In this document: in pieces, positions 11,142 to 21,348 of the stretch
Layout: each line of letters begins with the position of its first letter
How positions within the stretch are numbered: position 1 is the stretch's first letter
NCBI GenBank assembly: GCA_036346275.1
Contig: JAYEVK010000391.1
Location: 1 to 64,000 of the forward strand
From: Otatea glauca
Lineage: Eukaryota; Streptophyta; Magnoliopsida; Poales; Poaceae
Length of the DNA stretch: 64,000 nt
Direction of reading: 5' to 3'
The notes under the pieces: model-generated
Database searches by the model: none
Told to the model about the DNA's origin: nothing
The model's input: only the letters and a program-made list of their open reading frames with translations
Made by a program: the position numbers and the translations under genes

Positions 11142-13872
11142 TGTCGGGACCCGGATTTGCAAATCCGAAACCCTCTCGTATACCGTGCACTAGTCCAGAT
11201 CACGCTAGTGCACACAGTGGAATCATAGATGAAATACCATTACATACAATGAATTAACTAAGAAGAAGCAATTTATTATTGAATAAAGCAAACGACCTTA
11301 TAGTCAATGTTTACACCATTATGCCTTAAGGGCTTAAGAAACAAATACTATTGCAAATAAAAGATAACTTGAGCTATTGACATGCCACGTGCAATCGTCT
11401 GGGAACGCCTTCCTAATCCACGTAGTCTTCATAGAATTCCTCCTCATGATATTCATTATCTCCTTCAAAGAATCGATCAACAAGGGCATAAAGCCGTGAG
11501 TACAAAGGTACTCAAGAAGTCGTAGGGAATTGATGCAATATATTCATGCACGGCTTGACAAGGATGGCTATATGTTTCATTTGCGTAAAGCAAGAATTTG
11601 AATTGAAACACAATAAATAGATTGAAAGCATATTTATGAAAAGAGAAATAAATAACTGATAGATCAATGATAGACAACAAAACAACAAAGAACTCCCTGC
11701 TCACATCCCAACAATTCCACATTTTATGAAACACTCTATACCCGTGTGAAATTCTTGCTTTGTCCATGACCATGACGCGCTATTCAATAGTTTTACACTG
11801 TAGAGGTTGTACAACTTTACCCACAAGACATGACCATCTCTTTGTGCAATCGATCTTAACACACTTCCTTTGATGTGTCGCAGAGATATCATGACAAAGC
11901 CTTTACAATGCATCAGATAAACTCGCATCGCCTGCTAAGGTTTCGCCTTTAGGGTCCGCTCTTGCTTTTGCGAATCTACCGCCCATCCCGAACCCACAAC
12001 ACCAATTGGCGTGACTCAAGGCTAGACATTGCAAATTAATCAGCTAAGTCTGTCCCATTCCAGACATGTAGTAGTACGGTTAGGCCCAGTTCAATGGCGC
12101 ACAAGATTAAGTCCTTAAATTGACTCAGGCAAGACATCCACATCCCAATGTGCTAGAAAGCACCCCCTTTACTGCTCGATCACTTACCCGAGGGAAACAA
12201 TTCGTTCAACCAAGACCTGTGGCAAACCCCGCCATGGTACAATAAATTTTACAACAGTGGCTAACGGCCACGATTCAATATCTCATTAAGTCAAGATTAA
12301 CATTATTCAATGTATGACATGAATCCCAACGTATATCTAAGCATGTCTAAGCATAGCTACGATAACCCAATGTTGGTATAACGATTATGTCCAACTAGTA
12401 ATGTCCCAACCTAGGTTTATCAATGGATACATGGCATACAATTAATCAAGGTGGCATAATGTCAACTAGGTATACATCTACTCCCATTAAATAAGGATTG
12501 ATATACAAAATAGCATGCCATTGTAATAAAGTAAATTACTTTTGCAAACATAGGATCAACATGATCAAAGGATTACGACTTGCCTTGCTGATCTAGTGCT
12601 GGGCCTTGGTCTTCAAAGTCTTCGTCGCTTCCTCTAATTAGCGCTCACAGAAAAAGAAGTAACGAAACCAAATAAATACAAAACAGAGACTCAAACAAGC
12701 TCAAAACTAAAAATAAATGGCTCTGGAAGATAGATCTTGATTTTAGAAAAATTTAGAAACTTGAATCGCCTCAATCGGAGTTCGTATGAGGGAGAACGAG
12801 CTTCTGGAAAAATTAAATTCAGAGAAAATACAGAAAATCAGAAAAGCAGAATTTCTAGATTTATTTTTATACGGGAAAAGCGGTTTATTGTGCAACGTTG
12901 ACGTTAGCTGGCTCTTGGTGGACTCGGTCCACTAAGATCGCCGTTCACTGCGGCGCCGGCGCGACGGCCGACGCAAGCGCCGATGCGGGCGCCGACGCAA
13001 AGCGGGCCACGCGTCACACATCTGGCGGGAGGGCCAGATCGAACGGCCGAGAAGCGCTGCTACGGGCGGAGGCGACGCGACGCAATCTGGGACGCAGGCG
13101 TGAGATCTAACGGCTGGGGTTGGGCGAAGGAGGACGGCGGCGAGGCAACGACGCGGGGCTCACCGGCAATGGAGAAGAAGCCATGGCCGACGGCGAAGAT
13201 GCGACGGATCGGACCCGGGACAAGGCGGACCGGGGAGAGGGCGAAGCGGCGAGCTTAGGCGTGCAGATGACAACGGCGGAGAGGCACCGGCGATGAAGAA
13301 ACAGGCGGCGAAAGGTCTCGGAACGACGAAAAATCGACGGTGAGCTCACGTGGGGCAACGGCGGCGTCTCGGGCAGCGAAAAGTAGGGCAAAAGAAGCGG
13401 CGGCGTGAGGAGAACCTCGGGAGGCGCGCGGAACGGGCTTTTATAGCCTAGGGAGGTGTGCCCGACCCAGACTCCTAGACGGCGGCGGACGCGGTTTCGA
13501 CGCGGCAGCGCTAGGGTTTCGTGGAGCGCGGCTACTGGCCGGGCCGGGCCACTGGCGAGCGAGCGTGCGGGGGAGAGCGGTCGGGCTGGAGAGATTCGCC
13601 CGAGAGGGGTTTTTGAAAAACGCTTCCGATTTAAGAAATTGCTGAATTTCAAATAAAATCAAATAAATTTAGAAAATCCCCAAAATATAGAAAATTCCAT
13701 GGAGCACAATGAACCCAACTAAAATCAAAATCTTGAGTTTGATGAATAGTTTAGTCAAATTAAATCCTTTCTTTAATGGAAAATTCAAATTAAGCTGGAA
13801 TTAATTCAAGAGAAATGCAAATGGTTCATTTTTGGATTCAAACATTCCAAACTCAATTTTTGGAATGTTGCA
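11142..13872 (-). repeat. 5' LTR of chromovirus
   Basis: Minus-strand boundaries are TGCAACATTCC (13872) and GGGTCCCGACA (11142), directly followed by the PBS. Length is 2731 bp against 2694 bp for the partner. It contains a TATA box (CTATAAAAGC, near 13447) followed by a GC-rich stretch with heavy C/T bias on the sense strand. That stretch gives long apparent frames in both LTRs but shows no conservation as protein. Related LTRs are at 50464-53469 and 55646-58577. Confidence 0.92.
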
Positions 13873-14320
13873 CGCTCGGGGCGCAGGCGTGGCTCGTGGT
13901 CGTGCCGGCGGGGCGCCGGGCGCAGCGAGGCTTGTGGCCGTGCCGGCGGTGGCGCCGGGCACGGGCGAGGCTCGTGGTCGCGCCGATGGTGGCGCCGGGC
14001 GCGGGCGAGGCTCGTGGCCGCGCCGGCGAGGCGCCGGCACGGTCGTGGCTCGTGGCCGTGCCAAGGTGGCGCCGGGGCGGCGCGAGGCTCATGGCGATGC
14101 CGAAGGTGGCGCCGGCGCGGGCGAGGCTCATGGCGGTGCCGGCCGGCGCCGGGCGCGGTGTAGGCTCGTGGCGTCGCCGCCGGTGGCGCCGGGCGCAGCG
14201 TGGCTCGTGGTCGCGCCGGCGGGGCACTCGGGCGCAGCGAGGCTCGTGGCCGCGCCGAAGGTGGCGCCGGCGCAGCGCGGGCCGTGGTCGCGCCGAAGTC
14301 GCATGGAAGCGCCGAGCGCG
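13873..14320. repeat. 39-bp GC-rich minisatellite, right half
   Basis: At least ten units are anchored on GGCTCGTGG or GGCTCATGG at 13891, 13929, 13969, 14009, 14047, 14086, 14125, 14163, 14202 and 14241, a spacing of 38-40 bp. Because 39 is a multiple of three, all frames stay open and encode 13-residue repeats on both strands. I treat these as a side effect and not as genes. Confidence 0.9.
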
Positions 14321-14884
14321 CCACCCACCGCTTTTCCCGATTTTGCTGAATTGTGGCCGCCGCCACCATGGCCTTGATCCGCCACGATCGGGCCGCCGCT
14401 ATCCGATGCAATCATCGGGTCCAGCTTTGTCGAGAAGCGCCTTGAGGCGACATCGCTCGCATTGGCGGTGGAAGATGGCTTGATCTCCCAACTCGATTGC
14501 AGGATGTCCTCGCGACATTGCGCATCGCGAGATCGGGCGCTCGCACCTATACCTCCTACCCTTACGAAGACGATCTTCCCCGCAGCCTTCTTGTTCTTCT
14601 TGTTGGCGCGGAGATCGGTCTTCGCTTCTTCTATTGCGAAGACGCCACGAAGATTGCAGAATTCCTCGCGACGCCGATCGGGTTTGCCGCCAAGTCAAAG
14701 TGACATACCGAAATGAGTCGGCCCGATCTTTACCAGATTGGATCCGGCTCACGCCTAGGCGACAAGTTCTCCGCAAGATTCTGATTTAAGTCCGTGCTCC
14801 CGGCGGAAAGCCCGGCCGAGATGAAGGTGGTGGTGATTCCGCGATCGTCGCCATCGAAGTCTGTGGGGAAAGATTATAGCGCTT
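14321..14884 (-). mobile_element. 5' internal region of element B
   Basis: This region lies between the PBS and the minisatellite on the minus strand. No conserved gag or pol motif is found. Its place, straight after a Tat-type PBS, and the jump to a pol C-terminus beyond the array, suggest a non-autonomous Tat derivative comparable in design to Dasheng of rice. The comparison is by architecture only. Confidence 0.4.
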
Positions 14885-14902
14885 CCCCTACCTGGCGCGC
14901 CA
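14885..14902 (-). other. Primer-binding site of Tat type
   Basis: The minus strand reads TGGCGCGCCAGGTAGGGG. This is the motif found after the 5' LTR in RIRE2-like elements of grasses. It lies 12 bases after the inferred LTR end. Confidence 0.75.
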
Positions 14903-14910
14903 ACCGCCGA

Positions 14911-14924
14911 CTTTTGTAGTCGGC
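14911..14924. other. Short hairpin at the LTR/PBS boundary
   Basis: The segment around CGACTTTTGTAGTCG is an inverted repeat (extended: GCCGACT, 5-base loop, AGTCGGC) that spans the inferred LTR end. Confidence 0.45.
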
Positions 14925-15428
14925 AATAAATTTACGGGTAGGCGCTGGATCTCAAACTCAAGGTCACACAAGACAAGGGGTTTAGACCGGTTCAGCTCTC
15001 GCGGAGGAGATAATACCCTAGTCCTGTAGGCCGGGATTATGCGATCTCTTGATCTAAGATTGCTCAAAGCGCAATATACTCGGGCGATATGAGGTGTGCT
15101 ATGCTCTATGGCTTGATTGCTCTATGCTTGGATGATCGCCTCTATGTTGTTGCTCGCCTCTCCCTTATATAGCGGGTGGGGCGACTTACGAGTCCCGACG
15201 GTTAAGAGATTCCGATCGGTTACAAGATTCTAGTCGGTTACAGGATAGAGTTTACATCTTTATCTACCCTATTAACGATTCGGATTACAACCGTATCTAT
15301 CATATCTAAATATAAGTTCAACTTCCTTTAGGATATGTCCCCTTGCACACGGCAGCGGGGCCTGACGCGGGGAGTATCTTCTGGGCCTCCCTCTTGGGCC
15401 TGTCATGAGGGTACCCGGGTTCTTATAT
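14915..15428 (-). repeat. Tat/RIRE2-like LTR
   Basis: The LTR ends on the minus strand at ...CCGACTACA (14915), just before the PBS. It contains a TATA box, TATATAAGGG, at 15171-15162, and several CCGATCGGAATC-like motifs. Its start near 15428 (TATAAGAACCCGGGTACCC) is a best guess, since the usual TG is not clear. It follows a Tat pol with its accessory gene on one side and precedes a new internal region on the other, so it can be read both as 3' LTR of element A and as 5' LTR of element B. Confidence 0.65.
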
Positions 15429-15439
15429 TCCACTTCCGA

Positions 15440-17025
15440 CGAGCTCTTCAGCCGAGGACCCCGTCGCCAAGAAGGGGAAGAAAGCAATGACCAAAGACCC
15501 TGCGAAGCCTCGGCGCCCGACTGGCGGTCCCAAGATACAGGAACCGTCGGCACGGGCCCCGATGCCTTCGGCCACCTCTCCTCCTGAGCCCACAGCACAG
15601 CCGAGCCCTGATCTGAGGGACTCGGGTAGTCAGGAGGAGTCTAGGGTTTCGACTGGTGACGCCCCGAGTGGTCCCTCCAGGAGTAGTTCTGCCACCCAGA
15701 AGAAGCCACCGATAAGGATGAAGAAGTCCGACAAGTTTGTTACCGTATCGACTCTTTAATTGGCGCGTTTCGCCAGCTTATTTGCTGATAGTTCTTCTTG
15801 TAGGAATCCTTCATTCGATGTTCCTGTCGAGACGTCGTCTTGGATTCCTGTAGAGGCCGTGCCTGAGGACGCTTATGTTTTGGTTGAGGAGGCCTCGCTC
15901 GTGGACGCCGGAGCTCCTCCCGAGCCCCAGCCACCTTCACCGACACTGACAGCCGCAGATTGGGCCCGCTACTCAGAGCCCGCCTCCGTCCGGCCCTCAA
16001 GTCGAGGAGATCCCCCGGATTCCGCCGACCCCCACCCGCCCTTGGCTCGTAATGCAAGCCACGTGGATCGATGAGGAGGACGGCTTGAAGCTCCTTGACG
16101 ACTCGGAGGAGGAGGAGAAAGAGAGAAATGACTTCTACACCATGCCACGAATCGTGCACGCTGCCCGTAACCACTTCTCAAGGCCTGCTTTTTCTTGCTT
16201 ATGCGAGTCGGCATGTAGTCACCTGTTCCCGTGTTGATCGCAGAAAATAGGGGAGCGCTCTGAAAAGATGGCCAAGTACCTCCAGAAGATGCTCCCGGAA
16301 GTCCGAACACGCCAGGAATACCTAGCGAAATTGGAGCAGATCAAGGCTGGGCATGCAGTCGAGCTGCGGGCTCTCCAATCAGATTTTCTGGCACTGCGGG
16401 AGGAGAAGCTGGACGTTATCGGCTCCCTCCGAGGTGAATATCTCTTAACCTCCCCGTACTTCTTCGTTCAGTCGACTGGTTTTTCTTACTTCCTTATATC
16501 TGTGTCAGCTCGAGATTCCAATATCATGAAGCTTCAGGGGCAGCTTGAAGTCTCAGGAAAGGAATTGGAAGGTACTTTCAGCCGCTCAACCTTCTCTTAT
16601 CTTCTTCATCCTCTGCATGGTCCTTGAAAACATGCTCTGCTTGTAGATTATAAGATCAAGACGTGGGCGCAGTATGCTGTTTTCAATGACAAGATTAATG
16701 CCCTTGAGACGTCTTGCTCAAAGCTCATGAAGCCTCGTGGTCTTGGCCGAGCTCGCTTCATCCCGAAGGCGAGAGGCCGCTCAGCAGGGACCAAGTTATC
16801 AATCGGTTTGAGGAAGCCACCAAGGAGCTCAAGATACTTTTGAAGGAAGCGGCGACCAATGGTGCTAGCCAGGCTCTGGCGATGACAAGGTCGCTTTACC
16901 CTCGAGTGGATCTTGAAGCTATCAAGGAGGGCTATGCCTGCAACGTAGATGAGGACCGAGTGGTCGAACTTTGGGAGGAAGTCAAGGATGCTTCTTCTGC
17001 TGTAGTGGAGACTTTGGACCTATGA
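15440..17025 (+). pseudogene. Antisense accessory gene of a Tat-lineage retrotransposon
   Basis: The gene lies on the strand opposite to pol, between the pol end and the LTR. This is the place where Tat-lineage elements such as Grande carry an extra antisense ORF. The N-terminal part is Lys/Pro/Ser-rich (around SSAEDPVAKKGKKAMTK). The middle is acidic (LLDDSEEEEKERNDFY). The C-terminal half is coiled-coil-like (LEQIKAGHAVELRALQ), ending in WEEVKDASSAVVETLDL. Two 75-bp GT-AG introns, at 16434-16508 and 16572-16646, both phase 1, join the coiled-coil frames without stops. A third candidate (15745-15803) does not keep the frame. At least one frameshift in the middle (around 16040) makes it a pseudogene. 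Function of this protein family is unknown. Confidence 0.7.
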
Positions 17026-17271
17026 AAAATATATAAATGCGTTTCTTTGATATTATGCTTTTTTCTTTTTTTCTTTTATCCGAGTGGCTTTGATATCGTG
17101 ATCCGATCGGGTTCAGCTTCTCTGTGCTCGGGGCATGGTTCATAACGCATGTCCCAGAGTCTTAGAACTTATAGGAGAGAAGCACTCAGACGCATAAGAT
17201 CAAAGAAAATTATATGAAAATAACTTTAAGAACGAACTTTCATTCATATAGGAATATTTGAATTACAAAGT
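17026..17271. other. Spacer between convergent antisense gene and Tat pol
   Basis: No gene is seen. The region separates two convergent reading frames and has a counterpart at 2450-2980. Confidence 0.5.
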
Positions 17272-18168
17272 TTAGGTGAAAAAACGACGTAGTTGTTCTA
17301 TGTTCCAAGTGTTGCTGACTGTCGCGCCGTCCTCATGTTTGAGTTTATAAGCTCCAAGGCGTACCACCTCATCGACAATGTAAGGGCCTTCCCAACTTGG
17401 GGAGAGCTTATGCTCGCTTTTCTGATTCTTTCTAAGGACCAGATCTCCTTTGGAGAAAGCGCGGCTCCTTACATTGCGATCGTGATAGCGACGCAAACCC
17501 TGAAGGTACTTTGCCGACCGAATTGTTGCGACGTCCCTGGCTTCCTCTAGTCAGTCGAGGTCTTCTAGCCAGCTTTCTTCCGAGGCAGCTTCCTCATAGC
17601 TCCGAACCCGTGGGGATCCAAATTCCAACTTGGTGGGGAGGACCGCCTCCGAACCGTACACCAGGAAGAAAGGTGACTGCCCGGTTGCTCTGCTGGGGGT
17701 TGTTCGTAGCCCCCAGAGTACCGAGGGCAATTCTTTGACCCACCGAGTGGCATATGGTTGGAGACGATCGAAGATCCTTGCCTTTAGGCCTTGTAACACT
17801 ATGTCATTGGCTCGCTCGACCTGCCCATTACTCCGGGGGTGTGCCACTGATGCGAAGCAAATCTTTATGCCGAGTTCACCGCACCAGTCTTGAAATATGC
17901 CGCCTCTGAATTGAGTGCCGTTGTCCGTTATGATTCGATTTGGTACACCAAACCTAACCACGATTTCGTTGAAGAATTCCTTGGCCTTAACGGCTGTGAT
18001 TGTGGCGATTGGCTTGGTCTTAATCCACTTGGTGAATTTATCAACAGCCACGAAGAAATGAGTATAGCCACCTTGGGCCTTCTTCAAAGGTCCCACCATG
18101 TCGAGCCCCCAGACCGCAAATGGCCAGGTGATTGGAATGGTTTGTAGTTCCTGTGCCGGTTTGTTCAC
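17272..18168 (-). pseudogene. Tat-lineage integrase core and C-terminus
   Basis: A 206-codon frame (18168-17551) shows the integrase core. The first catalytic Asp is in VWGLDMVGPLKKAQGGYTHF, the second in RIITDNGTQF, and Glu in RSNGQVERAN. After a stop the C-terminal domain continues at 17496-17272 (LSPSWEGPYIVDEVVRLGAY, ending NTWNIEQLRRFFT). The catalytic triad is intact, but the frame is closed by stops at about 18180 and 17540. Integrase would insert the cDNA into the genome. Confidence 0.88.
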
Positions 18169-18183
18169 CTGCCGCGCAAAGAA

Positions 18184-19047
18184 CTAACATCCTTCGCATG
18201 TCCGGACGATGTCCTTTGCGTCAGTAACAGCGGTTGGCCAGAAAAATCCCTGGCGATAAGCCTTGCCAACCAGGGTTGATGACGACGCGTGATTCCCACA
18301 AACTCCCGAATGGATCTCTTTGAGAAGATTTCTTCCTTCTTGCTCTGATATGCACCGTCGTAGAACGCCAGAGGAGCTCTTGCGATAGAGTTCTACCCTG
18401 ATCACTACATAGCTCTTGCTTCGGCGCATTATTCGCTCGGCCTGCGTGCGGTCTTCGGGTAGCTCGTCCTTCATCAGATAATCCAGATACGGGGCTATCC
18501 AATCGGGGGTTATGATCAAGACTTCTATCTTTTCGCTCTTCTCAATTGGGGCGTCCGACTTAGGCCGAGTGCTTATTGTGGGTTTGCGAATTTCTTCGAC
18601 GAATACTCCCACGAGCACTGTGGACCGGCAGGATCCCATCTTGACAAGTTCATCGGCCGCTTCATTCTCTCGGCAGAGTACGTGAACCACTTATAGCCCG
18701 TCAAAATTTCCTTCTAGCTTGCGTACCTCCTGGCAATAGGCAGCCATATTGTCTTCGATGCAGGACCATTCTTTCTGCACTTGATTGACCACGAGCATTG
18801 AATCTCCGCGTACCGCCAAATGTCGGATACTGAGCGAAATGGTGATACAGAGCCCATGGATGATTGCCTCGTACTCGGCGGCGTTGTTTGATGCAGGAAA
18901 AAGTATTTGAAGAACGTATCTCAATCTTTCTCCACTTGGTGATATGAGCACTATGCCAGCCCCCGCACCGCTGAGCATGAGGGAACCGTCGAAGTACATG
19001 GTCCAATACTCGTTCCTTGACGACCGCTGGCTCAAGTTCTCGTCCAC
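18184..19047 (-). pseudogene. Second RNase H domain and H2C2 zinc finger of Tat pol
   Basis: Frame 19047-18691 starts near WTMYFDGSLMLSGAGAG and contains NNAAEYEAIIHGL and GDSMLVVNQV, the pattern of the additional archaeal-type RNase H that characterises the Tat lineage. Frame 18690-18184 continues it (ENEAADELVKMG) and leads into the integrase H2C2 finger (SGVCGNHASSSTLVGKA, then DIVRTCEGC). The two frames are separated by a single in-frame stop. Confidence 0.82.
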
Positions 19048-19154
19048 TCGGCGGTGAAGTCGGCGAGCGCTGAGACTTAATGGTCAGTAAGGGCTTGAAT
19101 AGACATCAAAGCCCCAAGCTCAATCGCCCATTTTGCAATTATCTCAGTGGCCTC

Positions 19155-20363
19155 CTAGTTATGAAGTATATCTTCTATTGGGAAGGAGGTGACCACCGAA
19201 ACAGTATGTTCTTGGAAGTAGTGTTTGAGCTTACGAGATGTAAGAAGTACGGCATATAATAGCTTTTGCACTTGTGGATACCGCACCTTAAATTCACTCA
19301 GGACCTCGTTGACTAAGTAGACCAGGTGTTGGATTCTCTGTGCGTGGCCCGGTTCCTCCCTTTCGACGATGATTGCAGCGCTGACTACGTGAGTCGTTGC
19401 CGCGATGTAGAGTAACAGAGGCTCATCTGGCATCGGTGAAACCAAGATCGGGGCGCGGTCAAGAAGGTCTTCAAATCTTCAAACGCTTGTCGTGCCTCAA
19501 GCGCCCATTGAACTTGTCCTCGCTTCTTGAGGAGTTTAAAGAAAGGCATACCTGATACCCAATCGAGAAATAAACTCGCCGAGTGCCGCCATGCATCCCG
19601 TAAGCTCGGACGCCCTTCCGCAAGTCGGTGGTTCCATATTTGATATGGCCCCGATCTTTCTCGGGTTGTCCTCAATGCCTCGCTGTGATACGATAAACCC
19701 GAGCAGTTTTTCCGAAGATACTCCGGAAACACACTTCTCAGGATTGAGCTTCATGCTGAAAGTCCTCAGACTCTCGAACGTCTTGGTCAAGTCGGCGATA
19801 AGATACTTCCTTTCCCAAGTTTTCACCACGACATCGTCCACGTAAGCCTCCAAGTTGCGTCCGAGCTGGGCGTGAAAACACCGCTGAATTACGCGCTGAT
19901 ACGTTGCACCAGCATTTTTTAATCCGAACGCCATCGTGGTATAATAAAAGGCTCCGAAAGGCATGATGAATGAAGTTTTGATGTGATCTTCCACCTTTAG
20001 GCGAATCTGGTGGTACCCTGAGTAGGCATCGAGAAAACTCAGAATTTCGCACCCGGCGGTCGAGTCAACCACCTGATCGATTCGAGGTAGCCCAAAGGGA
20101 TCCTTCGGACATGCCTTATTGAGATCAGTATAATCAACGCACATGCGCCAAGTTTTATTCTTCTTTTACACTAGTACAGGGTTTGCCAACCAATCGGGGT
20201 GATACACCTCTTTGATGAAACCTGCAGCTAAAAGCTTGGTGATCTCCTGCTTGATGGCGTTCCGACGGTACGGAGCGAATCGCCGAAGCCTTTGCTTGAT
20301 TGTCTTTGCCTTTTCGTCGACGTGCAGTGAATGCTCGATCACCTCCCTTGGAACACCCGGCAT
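19155..20363 (-). pseudogene. Tat-lineage reverse transcriptase and first RNase H
   Basis: RT begins at 20363 (RRNAIKQEITKLLAAGFIKE) and runs, after a stop near 20163, through 20144-19536 with VDYTDLNKACPKDPF, FLDAYSGYHQI, the FGLKNAGATYQR block and the catalytic YVDD at 19844-19833. The first RNase H, degenerated, follows at 19445-19155 (RYPQVQKLLYAVLLTSRKLKHYF). Only a few stops interrupt a frame that is otherwise well preserved, so this is the youngest-looking pol in the window after allowance for the truncation at 21000. Confidence 0.88.
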
Positions 20364-20582
20364 GTCGGATGGTTTCCAGGCAAAGATGTCCTTGTTAGCC
20401 TGGAGAAAGGTGACGAGCGCGCCTTCCTATTTTTCATCGAGCCCTAACCCGATCAGAGTCGTTTTAGACGAGTCGAATGGGTCGAGGGTGATTCTCTTGG
20501 TTCCTTCGCCAGACTTCATCCCCGACGTGGCCTACTTCTTGGATGGGACGTCGCCCTCCTCCTGCAGCGTAGCGGCTTCTGC

Positions 20583-20999
20583 CTAGATTTTCTTTGCCTC
20601 GGCGGTCGCCTCCTGCAACTCGGCGAGTTCGTGGTTCTCTCGGTCGCATTGCAAGGATTGTTTGATGTCACTGCGGATCATGATGACACCTTTGGGTCTC
20701 GTCATCTTCATCACCAGATAGGTGTAGTGCGGTACGGCCATGAATCTAGCCAGACCGGGCCTTCCCAACATAGCGTGGTACGCCGTCTCGAAATTGGCCA
20801 CCTCGAAACTTATGTGCTCGGTCCGGTAGTTGTCCTTGGTACCGAAAGTGACGGGCAAAGAAATCTGCCCGAGTGGAAACGAAGAAGCCCCCGAGATCAC
20901 TCTGTGGAACGCCTGAGTGCTCGGCCTTAGCTCGGAGCGGGGGATGTTCATGTCATCGACCCCATATTTCGAGCTCAGATCTGGCCGCTGAACACCCAA
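20583..20999 (-). pseudogene. Tat-lineage protease region, truncated
   Basis: The frame contains SLPVTFGTKDNYRTEHISF and the conserved AYHAMLGRPGLARFMAVPHY that follows the retropepsin active site in Tat elements. The active-site DSG itself should lie just upstream, where the sequence changes abruptly at about 21000, so the element is broken inside the protease. All of gag and the 5' LTR are missing. Confidence 0.8.
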
Positions 21000-21348
21000 A
21001 TGCTAGACTAGCTAGGAACCAGTGCATAGAGAGATCTAGACTACAACAGATTTTTGTTGAGGGGAGAGGGACTACCGTTGATGCTTGGGGAAGACATGGT
21101 AGTGTCGACCGGCGGTGGCGGCGGAGGGAGGCGTGGAGGAGCGGAAGTGGAGGGCTAGCGCCTTGCTATCGAGAAGGCAGATGGTCGCCGCACGAGGGGA
21201 GGAGGCCAACGCGGGGAGAGGTCGCCGCAAGAGTCACACAGGGAGAGGCTGGTGCTAGGGTTTGGAGGCGGGTAGGTATGGGCTCGGGCCGTTTATGGGC
21301 CATGGGGGACTCATCCCAGACGGTTGAACCGTTTGCGATGTAACCTGT
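21000..21348 (-). mobile_element. CACTA terminal fragment
   Basis: GC-rich sequence containing gctagggtttgg (minus AAACCCTAGC, as at the promoter-proximal end of the CACTA elements at 26345 and 49260) is followed by a subterminal motif, gacggttgaaccgtttgcgatg. This is the layout of the 5' end of a minus-strand CACTA element. The left junction cuts the Tat protease at about 21000. The right side is interrupted by the solo LTR. No terminal CACTA sequence is visible. Confidence 0.5.

Larger units (their letters stand above)
3377..13872 (-). mobile_element. Chromovirus (Ty3/gypsy, Tekay/Del-like), complete but degenerate
   Basis: All parts of an LTR retrotransposon are present in minus-strand order: 5' LTR (11142-13872), tRNA-Met-type PBS (11124-11137), gag with zinc knuckle, aspartic protease, reverse transcriptase, RNase H, integrase with a chromodomain-like C-terminus, polypurine tract (6071-6085) and 3' LTR (3377-6070). 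The order protease, RT, RNase H, integrase is that of Ty3/gypsy. The chromodomain-like tail and LTRs of about 2.7 kb fit the Tekay/Del branch. Coding frames carry many stops and frameshifts, and the two LTRs differ by many small indels, so this is an old, inactive copy. Both flanks are the same 39-bp minisatellite. I could not find a clean 5-bp target duplication (flanks acgcc and cgctc). Confidence 0.9.

Noticed and set aside
3372..13877. Target duplication of the complete chromovirus
   Set aside because: Flanks are acgcc and cgctc; the repetitive GC-rich target and an eroded LTR end make any match unreliable.
13815..14483. Long open frames on both strands across the GC-rich array
   Set aside because: The unit is 39 bp (13 codons), so frames stay open automatically. 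No start context, no family, all six frames behave alike.
15745..15803. Third intron in the antisense accessory gene
   Set aside because: GT-AG ends are present, but splicing does not join the two readable frames.
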